A stretch of DNA of 64,000 bases from NCBI RefSeq assembly GCF_000717335.1, contig NZ_JNYZ01000007.1, positions 186,001 through 250,000 of the forward strand. Reading direction: 5' to 3'. Below the pieces are notes generated by a model, which was not told the origin of the DNA, made no database searches, and was given only the letters and a program-made list of their open reading frames with translations. This DNA comes from Amycolatopsis jejuensis (GTDB taxonomy: Bacteria; Actinomycetota; Actinomycetes; Mycobacteriales; Pseudonocardiaceae). Position 1 is the stretch's first letter; each line of letters starts with the position of its first letter. Below, one piece after another: positions 8,526-17,941 of the stretch. Both the position numbers and the translations under genes were made by a program.

Positions 8526-10910
8526 TCACAGCCCCTCGAACGCCCCCGTGACCGCCTTCGCAAGCCGGTCCCCCCGAGCGGACTGCCCGGACGGCACCGT
8601 GATGCACACCGTGAACCGATCCGCCCACATCATGATCCCGACCGCAACCGGCACCCCGGGCGCGAGCGACAACACCGGATAAACCGTCCGCACCAGCGCA
8701 CCATTCAGAATCACCGGCGAACGCGCACCCGGCAGCACCGAAGCAATCGCGCTGAACCAAGTCCCCCGGTACACCAGCCGCGCGAGCCGGTGGTGCAGCC
8801 ACGGCGGCAGCACCCCCAGCACCCGCACCACAGCATTCCCCGCGCGCGGCGCGCCACGGCCGACCTGGTCGGTCAGCATGCGGTCGGTCGCCTGCACCCG
8901 CGCGGCCAGCGGCATCGACCCGGTGGGCAGGTCGACCGACGCGGCCCCGGTGTGGTTGCCGAGCTGCCGGAACGTACCCGTGTCCCGCACGGACATCGGG
9001 ATGAGCACGCGCAGCCGGTCCGGCGCGTGTTCGCCGAGTTCCTGGTGCAACGCCTCGGCGACGAGTGCGAGGACGAGATTCGTGGTGGGTACCCCGGCCG
9101 CCCGCGCCGCCGCCCGGACGTCGGCGGCGGCGAGGTGCGCGCGCGAGAAATGCCGCTGCGGACCGTCGATCCGCGTCTCCCACTGCACCCGCGGCGCTAC
9201 CCCGGCCTTGGCCAGCGCCCAGACCCCACGCGCCAGCTCGGTGGCCTGGCCGCGGGCCCCCGCAGCATCCGACGACCGGGCCCGCAACCGCTCCACCACC
9301 CCACGGCGGCGCGGAACCGGCGGCGGGATCAGCGCTTCCTTCCCCCGAGCCTGTCCCACCAACGCACTGATCACCGCGATCCCGTCACTCGCCGCATGGT
9401 GCAACGCGATCAGCAGCGCGCCCTGCCCACCCGCGATGCCGGTGACCAGCCGGGCCCGCACCGGATGTTCCGGCGACACCGGGACCGAGAAGAACTCGTC
9501 CATCTCGCGGGTCAGCGCGGTGTCGAGATCGGCGTCCGGACCGGCGTCGACGTCCGTCAGCATCTCCGTCACCGTGCGCGCCGGGTCTTCCTGCCACCGC
9601 GCGCGCCACAGGCCGCTGCCCGGGAGCAGGCGGGTGCGCAGGCCGGGCGTTGCCGACAGCAGATGCTCCGCGTCGAAGCGGGTGACGGCAGAGCCGTCTG
9701 CCTTGGGGCTGAACAACAACACCGCACCGACCTGCTGCGGCACCTCCGGGGTGGCCACGTGCACGAACAGCGCGTCCTCCGGCCGGAGCCGCCGGGTCGG
9801 CGGGTTACGCGGACCGTAGACGAGCGATTCCAGCGCCGTCACGATCGGCGTTGCGGTGTCGCCGTGCCGGGCCGCGGCTTCCGACATCTCCTTCAGCCGG
9901 TCCGGTTCGGACAGCAGACCCCTTACCGCAGCGGCCAGCTCACCGTCCTTCTCGGTCATGATGGTGAGACCGGCCGCCTCCATCACCTCGGCACTGGCCC
10001 GGCCGTGCGCCGCGATCGCGCGATGGATCAAGACCGGACGTCCGCAAGCCAGCGACTCCATCGCGGTGATGCCGCCGTTGTTGGTGACCACCACGTCGGC
10101 GGCGAGCGTGTACTGCTCCGGCTCGTCGGTCCAGCCGACCACGCGCACGCGCGGTTCGTGCAGCGCCTGCAACCGGTCGGCGAGCCCCTTGTTCCGCCCG
10201 CAGATCGCGACCGGCACCACCGACGGGTCCGCGCCAAGCAGCTCCTTCACCGCCTGCTCGACCGCGCCGAACCCGAAGGAGCCACACGAAACGAGCACGA
10301 CGAACGCGTCCAGCGGAAGGTCGAGATGGTGCCGGGCGGCTGCCTGGTCCCCCGGCCGGAACTCGGCCCGCACCGGCGGCGCGGACACCCCGACGTGCGC
10401 GGCCGGGGCGGGACCCAGCGCCTGGTCGACCGCGATCTCGTGCATCACCATCGTGAGGTCGGCCGAGCCGTACACCCAGAACGGGTGCGGCGCGAAGTCC
10501 GGGACCCAGGCCCCGATCGGCGCGGCGAGCTTGCCGTGGCGGCGCAGCCAGGCCAGCCCGGCGGTGGCCATCGGGTACGTCGACAGCACGAGGTCGGGCG
10601 CGAACGCCGCGACCGGGCGGGCCAGCCGCCGCCCGCACCACGTCCCCACCACCCAGCGCGACGCCGCGGTGAACCACGCGATCCGCCACAGCGCGGCGTA
10701 GAAGAACTCGTACAGCCACGGCGTGGTCTCGATGTTCGCCACGTAGATCCGCCGGAACAACGGCGCGATCCCGGGCCCGAGCCGGTCGAGGACGTCGATC
10801 CACTCGACGGCCGCATCCGGCCATCGCTCGCGCACCGCCGCCTCGAGTGCCCGGCCCGCCGCATGGTGCCCCTGCCCCATGTTCGCCGAGACGATCAGCA
10901 CGCGCTCCAC
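8526..10910 (-). CDS. Glycosyltransferase (MGDG-synthase-like) fused to WS/DGAT acyltransferase
   Basis: A 794-aa two-domain enzyme. Residues 1 to about 365 are a GT28-type glycosyltransferase: the N-terminal SANMGQGHHAAGRAL (8-22) matches the MGDG synthase motif, and NNGGITAMESLACGRPVL (277-294) is the UDP-sugar-binding C-terminal lobe. From about residue 375 to the end is a wax ester synthase/diacylglycerol acyltransferase domain, beginning with the PEDALFVHVATPEVPQQVG substrate-entry region and carrying the catalytic HHAASDG (504-510, HHxxxDG). Both active sites look intact. The enzyme would be suited to glycosylating a lipid alcohol and acylating it, or to making and esterifying a glycolipid (inference). 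It ends 1 nt from the DUF427 stop; a DMT-type membrane protein gene precedes it by 15 nt and is probably in the same operon. Confidence 0.88.
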   Translation of the reverse strand: MERVLIVSANMGQGHHAAGRALEAAVRERWPDAAVEWIDVLDRLGPGIAPLFRRIYVANIETTPWLYEFFYAALWRIAWFTAASRWVVGTWCGRRLARPVAAFAPDLVLSTYPMATAGLAWLRRHGKLAAPIGAWVPDFAPHPFWVYGSADLTMVMHEIAVDQALGPAPAAHVGVSAPPVRAEFRPGDQAAARHHLDLPLDAFVVLVSCGSFGFGAVEQAVKELLGADPSVVPVAICGRNKGLADRLQALHEPRVRVVGWTDEPEQYTLAADVVVTNNGGITAMESLACGRPVLIHRAIAAHGRASAEVMEAAGLTIMTEKDGELAAAVRGLLSEPDRLKEMSEAAARHGDTATPIVTALESLVYGPRNPPTRRLRPEDALFVHVATPEVPQQVGAVLLFSPKADGSAVTRFDAEHLLSATPGLRTRLLPGSGLWRARWQEDPARTVTEMLTDVDAGPDADLDTALTREMDEFFSVPVSPEHPVRARLVTGIAGGQGALLIALHHAASDGIAVISALVGQARGKEALIPPPVPRRRGVVERLRARSSDAAGARGQATELARGVWALAKAGVAPRVQWETRIDGPQRHFSRAHLAAADVRAAARAAGVPTTNLVLALVAEALHQELGEHAPDRLRVLIPMSVRDTGTFRQLGNHTGAASVDLPTGSMPLAARVQATDRMLTDQVGRGAPRAGNAVVRVLGVLPPWLHHRLARLVYRGTWFSAIASVLPGARSPVILNGALVRTVYPVLSLAPGVPVAVGIMMWADRFTVCITVPSGQSARGDRLAKAVTGAFEGL

Positions 10911-10925
10911 CCGCGCCCCCTCCGT

Positions 10926-11897
10926 CTAGTACGTGGATCCGGCCAGGCCGTAGCCGTCGTCCGGATCCGAGCCCCGCCGTTTTTCCCCAGTTTGCCCGGT
11001 TTCCGGCTTTTCTTCCGTTTCTGCCGACAAATGCGACGCCCGCGTGGACATCATCGCGATGCCCACCACGATCACCAGCCCGGCCAGCGCCTCACCGAAG
11101 AGCGCGAGCGGGCGCCCGTCGGCCGACTCCCCCATCCACGACAGCCCGATTGCGACCCCGACCAGCGGGTCGAGCGCGGTGATGACGGCGAGCGCGGGCG
11201 TGAGGAACCGGCCCTGCTGGAACGTGTTCTGGCTCAGCAGGAAACCGAGCGGCCCGATCACGCACACGAGGTACAGCGTCCAGTGCCGGAACGGTTCGTC
11301 GATCCCGGTCCGGAACTGGCTCGCGACCACCTTCATCAGGCCCGCGGTGAGGCCGTACAGGACACCGGTGGCGACCGCCAGCCCGAGCACCCGCAGCGAC
11401 CCGGAGCTGGTGAACGCGGCGAGCCCGAGCGCGAGCGCGGTGAGCACCGCCAGCGCGATCCCCAGCGGCAGCAGTGAAGCGCCGCTCACCAGCGTGTCGC
11501 TGTTGCCGCTCGGCCGGGCGATGACCAGGAACGCCGCGAGCCCGGCCATGCACAGCAGGCCGCCCGCGCTCATCACGCGGTCCGGACGGCGCCGCTCGAG
11601 CCGCGCGGACACGAACCCGGCGAACATCAGCGAGGTCACCAGCAGGGGCTGGACCAGCAGCAACGGCCCGTACGCGAGCGCGACGAGCTGCAGGACGAGA
11701 CCCAGCACCGTCGCCGCGACGCCGATGAGCCACAATGGGCGTCCGACAAGCCGCTTGAAAAGCGTGAGGTCGAGAGGCTTGCCGGTTTCGACCTCTTTGG
11801 TCGCCCTTGCCTGCGCAGCGCTCGCAATGCCCATGCACGCCGCGCCGGCGACGGCGGCGGGAACGGCCACGAACAGCGACACCCCCGTGACTGTCAT
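10926..11897 (-). CDS. DMT-superfamily (EamA/NIPA-like) membrane protein
   Basis: A 323-aa protein with nine to ten hydrophobic segments. An N-terminal helix (GVSLFVAVPAAVAGAACMGIASAAQ) is followed by the inverted-repeat helices of drug/metabolite transporters, including LLLVQPLLVTSLMFAGFVSARL, the NIPA-like 'QPLLV' region. The last ~45 residues are a charged, Glu/Gly/Asp-rich cytosolic tail (EEKPETGQTGEKRRGSDPD). It sits 15 nt upstream of the glycosyltransferase-WS/DGAT gene on the same strand, so the two are probably co-expressed. A role in moving a lipid precursor or product is only a guess from that context. Confidence 0.85.
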   Translation of the reverse strand: MTVTGVSLFVAVPAAVAGAACMGIASAAQARATKEVETGKPLDLTLFKRLVGRPLWLIGVAATVLGLVLQLVALAYGPLLLVQPLLVTSLMFAGFVSARLERRRPDRVMSAGGLLCMAGLAAFLVIARPSGNSDTLVSGASLLPLGIALAVLTALALGLAAFTSSGSLRVLGLAVATGVLYGLTAGLMKVVASQFRTGIDEPFRHWTLYLVCVIGPLGFLLSQNTFQQGRFLTPALAVITALDPLVGVAIGLSWMGESADGRPLALFGEALAGLVIVVGIAMMSTRASHLSAETEEKPETGQTGEKRRGSDPDDGYGLAGSTY

Positions 11898-12001
11898 GGA
11901 ATCTTCACCTCACACCATTCCCATCCGCCGTGCTTATGCTGTGAACTTGCCGAGAAGAGCCGTGGGGGCGGTCGAGAAGTCCCGGAGGTAGCTGAACCCG
12001 C

Positions 12002-12667
12002 ATGCGACACCACCTCACGATCGACCTCCCCTCGTTCCGCAATCTCGTGGTCGGCGGAGGCCGGCACCTGCTGGAGTCGACACTGGTCCCGGCCGGCCTC
12101 TTCTATCTCCTCCTGACCCTGGTGAGCTTCGACAGCGGGGTCATCGCCGCGCTCTGCTGGTCGGTGACCGTGCTCGTGACACGGCTGGTGCTGCGCAAGC
12201 CGATCCCCGCGGTGCTGCTGCTGACCACCGTGCTGCTGGTCGCGCGCACCGCACTGGGACTGGCCACCGGCAGCGCTTTTCTGTACTTTCTCCAGCCGAC
12301 CTTACAGAATTTCGTGGTCGCGAGCCTGTTTCTCGTGTCCGCGCCGTTCAACAAACCGCTGCTCGCGCGCCTGGCGGGCGATTTCTGCTCGTTTCCGGAC
12401 AGTCTGTCCGGCCATCCCGGCATGCGGCGGTTCTTCCAGCGCGTGTCGCTGCTGTGGGCGCTCGTGTTCGCGGTGAACGGCTCGGTGACGCTGCTGATGC
12501 TCGCGAAAGCCACCGTCGGCAACTTCCTCATGGTGAGCACCGCCGGTTCGTACACCGTGATCGCGCTCGCCATCGGCGGCTCGCTGTGGTGGTTCCGCCG
12601 TTCGCTGCGCTCGGCAGGCATCACGCTGCGCATGGGCCACCGCCCGGCCGCGCTGCCCGTCGCCTGA
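12002..12667 (+). CDS. VC0807-like integral membrane protein
   Basis: A 221-aa protein with about six membrane segments (for example LLESTLVPAGLFYLLLTLVSFDSGVIAALCWSVTVLVTRLVL and SLLWALVFAVNGSVTLLMLA). It is typical of the intracellular septation/VC0807 group of small membrane proteins, whose function is unknown. The conserved-looking soluble loop is FCSFPDSLSGHPGMRRFFQR. Its stop overlaps the ATG of the next SDR gene (TGATG), so the two are translationally coupled. ATG 12002 is about 12 nt after a GGAGGT site. It is divergent from the DMT-type gene. Confidence 0.8.
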   Translation: MRHHLTIDLPSFRNLVVGGGRHLLESTLVPAGLFYLLLTLVSFDSGVIAALCWSVTVLVTRLVLRKPIPAVLLLTTVLLVARTALGLATGSAFLYFLQPTLQNFVVASLFLVSAPFNKPLLARLAGDFCSFPDSLSGHPGMRRFFQRVSLLWALVFAVNGSVTLLMLAKATVGNFLMVSTAGSYTVIALAIGGSLWWFRRSLRSAGITLRMGHRPAALPVA

Positions 12668-13416
12668 TGCCCCGCACCGCGCTCGTCACCGGCGCCTCGT
12701 CCGGGATCGGCGCCGCCACCGCGCGCCTGCTCGCCCGCTCCGGCATCCACGTGCTGCTGCACGGCCGCGACAAGGACCGGCTCACCGCGCTCGCCGCGGA
12801 AACCGGCGGCACCGTGGTTCCCGCCGACCTCGCCGAGCCGGGCGCCGCCGCCGAGCTCGCCACTCGCGCGCTCGAAATCACCGGATCGGTGGACCTGCTC
12901 GTGAACAACGCCGGTGTCGGCTGGGCCGGTCCCCTGCCGGAGCTGTCCGGGGAACGGCTGCGGCACCTGGTCGCGGTGAACCTCACCGCGCCGCTCGAAC
13001 TGACCCGCGCCCTGCTGCCCTCGATGCTTTCCCAGCACAGCGGCCAAATCGTGTTCGTGTCTTCGATTGCCGGACGCACTGGCGTTGCGGGAGAAGCGGT
13101 GTACGCCGCCACCAAGTCCGGTGTGGACGCTTTCGCCGACAGTCTCCGGTTCGAACTGCACGGCACCGGCGTGACAGTCGGCGTGGTCGTACCCGGTGTG
13201 GTGCGCACGGAATTCTTCGAACGCCGCGGCCGCGCGTACACCCGCAGCACGCCCCGGCCGGTGAGCGCCGAGCGCGTGGCAGCCGCGGTGGTGCGCGCCG
13301 CCGGGCATCCGGGTGACTACTACGTGCCGCGCTGGCTGCGGATTCCCGTTGCCCTGCGCGGTGCGGTGCCCGGCGCGTACCGCGCGCTCGCGACGCGCTT
13401 CGGCGCCGAAAGCTGA
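12667..13416 (+). CDS. Short-chain dehydrogenase/reductase
   Basis: A 249-aa classical SDR: TGASSGIG cofactor motif at residues 8-15, NNAG in the middle, and the catalytic Tyr146/Lys150 of YAATK preceded by VSSIAG with its Ser. The C-terminal segment (YYVPRWLRIPVALRGAVPGAYRALATRF) is hydrophobic and may associate with membrane lipid. It is an NAD(P)-dependent oxidoreductase of unknown substrate. ATG 12667 overlaps the VC0807-like stop by 1 nt. With the lipid-acyltransferase fusion nearby, a lipid alcohol or ketone is a reasonable but unproven substrate. Confidence 0.9.
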   Translation: MPRTALVTGASSGIGAATARLLARSGIHVLLHGRDKDRLTALAAETGGTVVPADLAEPGAAAELATRALEITGSVDLLVNNAGVGWAGPLPELSGERLRHLVAVNLTAPLELTRALLPSMLSQHSGQIVFVSSIAGRTGVAGEAVYAATKSGVDAFADSLRFELHGTGVTVGVVVPGVVRTEFFERRGRAYTRSTPRPVSAERVAAAVVRAAGHPGDYYVPRWLRIPVALRGAVPGAYRALATRFGAES

Positions 13417-13507
13417 TCGGTCCACACCGCTTTCTCCCCCTTCGTCCATCTTTGCCGCCCCCAACCTAGAACTCCCAACCACCTGCCGCATCAGGGATAT
13501 TCCCCGA

Positions 13508-14704
13508 TCAGCCGGAAGCGCCGTGTTCCCCGGGCGGTCCCCAGGCCAGCGCGAGCAGCAACGTGGCGCGGGCGGACGGGTCGTCGAGCGAAGGTCCGAA
13601 GAGCTCGTGCAGGCGGCCGAGCCGGTACGACACCGTCTGCGGATGGATGTGCAGATCCTCGGCCACCGCCTTGCGGTCGCCCAGGTGCAGCAGCCAGGAC
13701 CGCAGCGTGGTGGAGAGCCGTTCCCGCGCCGACTCGTTCAGCTCGTCGAGCGGGGCCAGCGCCTGTCTTCGCAGCACGTCCAGCAGCCGGTCGTCGCGGT
13801 GCACGATGATCGCGTCGAGGTGCTCGTCGGCGAACACCGGATCGTCGCTCAGCAGGTGGTCCCGCCGCAGCCGCGCGGTGACCTCGGCGATCCGGAGGCT
13901 GGCCGGCAGCCGGTCGACCGGCACCGACGCGCCGACCACCGCACCGCCGCCGCGCAGCGCGCGGGCCAGCCACGCACGCCGTCCGGGACCACCCGGATCG
14001 GGCACGATCGCCACCACCACGCCGGGACGGCGCAGCCGCAGGCAGTTGTCGTCGAGCCGGAAAACCAGTTCCCGGCCCAGCTCGTTGTCCTCCTCCACCA
14101 GCACCACGGCGGCCTGCCGCGGCAATCGCCACTCCGCCCGCAGCGCGGCCGCGTTCACCGCCGCCATGTCGGCGCGATCGGACAGCAGCAGCGCGGTGAG
14201 CTCGTCGCGCAACCGGTCTCGCGCGCGGGTCGCGTCGGACTGCTCCTGCAGGTACCCGCGCAGCGACGATTCCGAAAGCTGGTCCACGAGAGCGAACACC
14301 GTGGTGGCCAGCGAAGCGAACAGCTCGGCAGGGACGTCGAGGTCGAGTGCGGCTTCCGAAACGTGCCGCCACGCCACGCGGGCCCCCACCCGATAAGCGG
14401 ACAGCAGGCTCGTGACCCGCCGCCCCTGCCGGTACTGGGTACGCCCGATTTCCTCGAACACCACCTGCTCGACGCCGGAACCGAACTCCGGCAGCCGCTC
14501 GTCCGGTTCCGCAGCGACGTCGATGAGCCGGCGCACGAACCCCGCGCTGGCCGTGACGATGTCGGCGAGCTCCTCGGTCAGGAACTCCGCGTAGTCGGGA
14601 TGGTCTTCCACCAGCTGGTCGCGGACCTCGTTGAGAATGGCGGGCAGCCGCCGGGTCACGACGGTCTCCAGTTCGTCCAGCCGGGTCACCTGATCGGGTT
14701 TCAT
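13508..14704 (-). CDS. PucR/CdaR-type transcriptional regulator
   Basis: A 398-aa regulator. The C-terminus carries the PucR helix-turn-helix: LGDRKAVAEDLHIHPQTVSYRLGRLHELFG, about residues 340-370. Upstream is a degenerate GGDEF-like region, and the N-terminal half is helical (VVFEEIGRTQYRQGRRVTSLLSAYRVGARVAW), which is common in actinobacterial regulators of this group. I chose ATG 14704 (MKPDQVTRLDELE) because the longer frame from 14869 would overlap the hpnC start and begins with low-quality sequence. Its divergent position directly before hpnC makes it the obvious candidate regulator of the hopanoid operon, though nothing in the sequence proves this. Confidence 0.87.
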   Translation of the reverse strand: MKPDQVTRLDELETVVTRRLPAILNEVRDQLVEDHPDYAEFLTEELADIVTASAGFVRRLIDVAAEPDERLPEFGSGVEQVVFEEIGRTQYRQGRRVTSLLSAYRVGARVAWRHVSEAALDLDVPAELFASLATTVFALVDQLSESSLRGYLQEQSDATRARDRLRDELTALLLSDRADMAAVNAAALRAEWRLPRQAAVVLVEEDNELGRELVFRLDDNCLRLRRPGVVVAIVPDPGGPGRRAWLARALRGGGAVVGASVPVDRLPASLRIAEVTARLRRDHLLSDDPVFADEHLDAIIVHRDDRLLDVLRRQALAPLDELNESARERLSTTLRSWLLHLGDRKAVAEDLHIHPQTVSYRLGRLHELFGPSLDDPSARATLLLALAWGPPGEHGASG

Positions 14705-14856
14705 CGGTCCGGGAGTCCTTCCTTCGCAGGCAGCAGTGCGCGGGTCCGCCTCGGAACATCCTGACCCCACTTTGTCGTCTCGTGCCAAGTCGAAGCCAGC
14801 GAAATTCATCTTCCGGCGGCAGAAGACGCCCGACCGGGGGCGCGACACTGGTTTCG

Positions 14857-15723
14857 ATGAGATCCACATCGGCTGTCCGTCACGCTCCGGATACGGGCGG
14901 TCTGCGGGAGAAGCGGCACGCGGAGAACTTCCCGGTGGCCCTGCGGGTGCTGCCGGGGAGGCTGCGGGCCGACCTCGTCGCGGTCTACGCCGTCGCGCGG
15001 ACCGTCGACGACCTCGGCGACGAAGCCGAGGGCGACCGGGTCGCGCAGCTGGAAAAATTCTCCGCCGAGCTGTCCGCTGCTTTCGGCGGTGGCACCCCGG
15101 AAGACGCTGCAGTACGTGGGCTGCTGCCCGCCATCCGCGGCGGGCGGGTCACCGAGGAACCGTTCCAGCGGCTCGTGCAGGCGAACCTCCAGGACCAGCG
15201 GGTGCACCGCTACGCGACGTTCGCCGACCTGCACGCGTACTGCCGGCTTTCCGCGGATCCGGTGGGCCGCATCGTGCTCGGTCTGCTCGACGTCCACGAC
15301 CCGGCCGCCGGGGAGCTGTCCGACCGGATCTGCACCGGGCTCCAGCTGGTGGAGCACTGGCAGGACGTCGGCGAGGACTACCGCGCGGGGCGGGTGTACC
15401 TGCCGCAGGAGGATCTCGCGGAATTCGGGGTGCCCGAGGAGGAACTGGGGGCGGCGCACGCGGCACCCCGGGTGAGAGAGCTGATGCGGTGGGAAACCGG
15501 CCGCGCCGCCGCCCTCCTGGGCAGCGGCGCGGACTTGGTCGGCCTCCTGTCCGGATGGGGACGGCTCGCGGTGAGCGGGTTCCTCGCCGGCGGGCTCGCG
15601 GCGGTCGACGCGCTGCGGGCGAGCGGGGGCGACGTGCTGTCCGAACCGGTCCGGCCGAGCCGGGCCGGAATGCTGGGTTGGTTGTGCTGGCTGCAGGTGG
15701 GCACTGGGAGGCGGTCCGGATGA
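14857..15723 (+). CDS. hpnC: Hydroxysqualene synthase HpnC
   Basis: A 288-aa member of the squalene/phytoene synthase family. It starts LREKRHAENFPVALRVLPGRL and contains both aspartate-rich motifs: VDDLGDE near residue 50 and DVGEDY in QLVEHWQDVGEDYRAGRVYLPQEDL. In the HpnCDE route HpnC hydrates presqualene diphosphate to hydroxysqualene. It is the first gene of the operon and overlaps hpnD (ATG inside the HpnC stop). ATG 14857 (MRSTSAVRH) is preferred over the frame from 14782, whose extra 25 residues are Arg/Ser/Gly-rich and unlike the family. Confidence 0.93.
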   Translation: MRSTSAVRHAPDTGGLREKRHAENFPVALRVLPGRLRADLVAVYAVARTVDDLGDEAEGDRVAQLEKFSAELSAAFGGGTPEDAAVRGLLPAIRGGRVTEEPFQRLVQANLQDQRVHRYATFADLHAYCRLSADPVGRIVLGLLDVHDPAAGELSDRICTGLQLVEHWQDVGEDYRAGRVYLPQEDLAEFGVPEEELGAAHAAPRVRELMRWETGRAAALLGSGADLVGLLSGWGRLAVSGFLAGGLAAVDALRASGGDVLSEPVRPSRAGMLGWLCWLQVGTGRRSG

Positions 15724-16580
15724 CGACGGTCGATGAGGCGTACGCGCACACCGCGGAGGTCACGAAAACGCAGGCGCGCAACTTCTATTACGGGATCCGG
15801 TTGCTGCCCCCGGACAAGCGCTCGGCGCTGTGTGCGGTGTACGCGCTGGCCCGGATCATCGACGACATCGGCGACGACACCGAGGCGTCCGCCGAGACGA
15901 AGCTGCACGGCCTCGCCGGAGTGCGCAAATCGCTCGGTGACCTGTCGGCGAGCACCGACCCGGTGTACGTCGCGGTGGCCGACGCGGCTCGCCGGTACCC
16001 GATTCCGCTGGGCGCGTTCGAGGAACTGCTCGACGGCGTCGAGATGGACGTGACCGGGCGCGAGTACGTGCGGTTCGAGGATCTGGTCGAGTACTGCCGT
16101 TGTGTCGCGGGTTCGGTCGGGCGGCTGTGTCTCGGGGTGTTCGGCAGCAAACCCGAGCCGCACGCCCCGGTGTACGCCGACGAGCTCGGGATCGCCTTGC
16201 AGCAGACCAACATCCTCCGCGACATCCGCGAGGACCTGCTCAACGGGCGGGTGTATCTGCCCAAGGAGGATCTCGACCGGTTCGGCGTGGAGCTGTCTGT
16301 GGGCGAGGACGGGAAACTGGCCGACCCCGAGGGCGGGCTCACCGCGCTGATCCACGACAGCGCTGCGCGAGCCCGTGACTGGTACTCGCGCGGGTTGCGG
16401 CTGGTGCCCTCTTTGGACGGTCGCAGTGCGGCGTGCTGCACAGCGATGTCGGGGATCTACCGCACTTTGCTGGACCGGATCGACGAGCAGCCCTCGCTCG
16501 TGTTCGACCGCCGGCTTTCCTTGTCCGGCCGGGAAAAGGCGGTGGTGGCGTTTCGGGCGCTGACCGGGATCGGGCGATGA
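15720..16580 (+). CDS. hpnD: Presqualene diphosphate synthase HpnD
   Basis: A 286-aa trans-isoprenyl synthase that condenses two farnesyl diphosphates to presqualene diphosphate. It has the first Asp motif in ARIIDDIGDD and the second in NILRDIREDLLNGRVYLPKEDL, plus YCRCVAGSVGRLCLGVFG, all typical of HpnD. The ATG lies inside the hpnC stop (ATGA) and its own stop overlaps the hpnE ATG (GATGACT), so the synthases are translated in a coupled row. It is cytosolic or peripheral to the membrane. Confidence 0.94.
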   Translation: MTTVDEAYAHTAEVTKTQARNFYYGIRLLPPDKRSALCAVYALARIIDDIGDDTEASAETKLHGLAGVRKSLGDLSASTDPVYVAVADAARRYPIPLGAFEELLDGVEMDVTGREYVRFEDLVEYCRCVAGSVGRLCLGVFGSKPEPHAPVYADELGIALQQTNILRDIREDLLNGRVYLPKEDLDRFGVELSVGEDGKLADPEGGLTALIHDSAARARDWYSRGLRLVPSLDGRSAACCTAMSGIYRTLLDRIDEQPSLVFDRRLSLSGREKAVVAFRALTGIGR

Positions 16581-17941
16581 CTGTGTCAGCTGGATCGGCC
16601 GGGCCCGTTGCGGTGGTCGGGGGCGGGCTCGCGGGGATCGCCACCGCACTTGCCTGCGCCGACGCCGGTCGCGAGGTCACGCTGTTCGAGGCACGGCCGC
16701 ATCTGGGCGGGCTCACGCATTCGTTCACCCGCGGCGAGCTGCATGTCGACAATGGACAGCACGTGTTCCTCCGCTGCTGCACGGCATATCGCGCACTGCT
16801 CGAGCGGCTGGGCGTGGCCGATCGGGTACTTCTGCAGCCCCGCTTGGAAATCCCGATCCGCACCCCGGGCGCAGCCGAGTCGACCTGGTTGCGCCGCGGC
16901 GATCTGCCCGCCCCGCTGCACCTGGCCGGTTCGCTGCTGCGGTACGAGCCGCTGCGTCCGCTTGACCGGGCGCGGTTCGCGCTCGCCGCGCTGGCGCTGC
17001 GCCGGGTCGACCCGGCCGCGGACCACACTGACCGGCAGTCGTTCGGGGAATGGCTGCGCAGGCACGGGCAGAGTGCGGCGGCGATCGAAGCGCTGTGGGA
17101 CCTGGTCGGGGTGGCCACGCTCAATGCGACGGCCGACGACGCGTCGCTGAGCCTTGCCGCCACGGTGTTCCAGGAGGGCCTGCTCACCGATCCGGCCGCG
17201 GCCGACATCGGCTGGTCGCTGGTCCCGTTGCGGGAGCTGCACGGCGAACCGGCGCGGGAACGGCTGGCCGAGGCCGGCGCCGAGGTCCGCACCGGCACCA
17301 AGGTGCGAGCGGTCAGCGAGGGCTGGAAGGTGAGCACCGACGACGGCGAGGAAAGGTTCGGGCAGGTCGTGCTCGCCACGCCGCCGCCGGTCACGGAGCA
17401 GCTCGCGCCCGCGGGGGCGATCCGGCTCACGCCGGGCTGGTCCGGCGGGCTGGGCAGCTCGCCGATCGTCAACGTGCACGTGGTGCTCGACCGGCACGTG
17501 CTCGACGAACCGTTCGTCGCCGGGGTCCGCACGCCGGTGCAGTGGGTGTTCGACCGGACGCGGCAGTCCGGTCTGGACTCCGGGCAGTACCTGGCGATGT
17601 CGTTGTCGGCGGCGGACGCGGAGATCGACCTGCCCACCGCGAAACTGCGCGAACGGCTGCTGCCCGAGCTGACGTCGCTGCTGCCCGAGGCGCGCGGTGC
17701 ACAGGTAAGGGATTTCTTCGTCACCCGCGAGCGGCATGCGACGTTCCGGCCTGGTCCGGGGACTGCGTCGCTGCGCCCGTCCGCGATCACCGCCGCGCCC
17801 GGGCTGTACCTGGCCGGTGCGTGGACCGCCACCGGCTGGCCCGCGACGATGGAGGGCGCCGCGCGCAGTGGTGCTGCCGCCGCGGCTGCCCTCCTGCAGC
17901 AGAACGTGCCCGGGAAGAAAGAGGAGGGAGTGGGAGCATGA
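16577..17941 (+). CDS. hpnE: Hydroxysqualene dehydroxylase HpnE
   Basis: A 454-aa FAD-dependent amine-oxidase/phytoene-desaturase family protein. The N-terminal Rossmann motif is VVGGGLAGIATALACADAGREVTLFEA, followed by GGLTHSF and DNGQHVFLRCC, the HpnE-type substrate region. The C-terminal FAD contact is PGLYLAGAWTATGWPATMEGAARSG. HpnE reduces hydroxysqualene to squalene, completing the three-step HpnCDE alternative to classical squalene synthase. Start and stop both overlap their neighbours by 4 nt. Confidence 0.94.
   Translation: MTVSAGSAGPVAVVGGGLAGIATALACADAGREVTLFEARPHLGGLTHSFTRGELHVDNGQHVFLRCCTAYRALLERLGVADRVLLQPRLEIPIRTPGAAESTWLRRGDLPAPLHLAGSLLRYEPLRPLDRARFALAALALRRVDPAADHTDRQSFGEWLRRHGQSAAAIEALWDLVGVATLNATADDASLSLAATVFQEGLLTDPAAADIGWSLVPLRELHGEPARERLAEAGAEVRTGTKVRAVSEGWKVSTDDGEERFGQVVLATPPPVTEQLAPAGAIRLTPGWSGGLGSSPIVNVHVVLDRHVLDEPFVAGVRTPVQWVFDRTRQSGLDSGQYLAMSLSAADAEIDLPTAKLRERLLPELTSLLPEARGAQVRDFFVTRERHATFRPGPGTASLRPSAITAAPGLYLAGAWTATGWPATMEGAARSGAAAAAALLQQNVPGKKEEGVGA

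Noticed and set aside
8481..11477. A 998-codon open frame on the plus strand
   Set aside because: It is a mirror of the glycosyltransferase-WS/DGAT gene on the minus strand. Its translation is Arg/Pro/His-rich with no family match.
13491..14867. Alternative long frame and extended start (14869) for the PucR regulator
   Set aside because: The extension would overlap the hpnC start and lacks family similarity. The other frame is a shadow.
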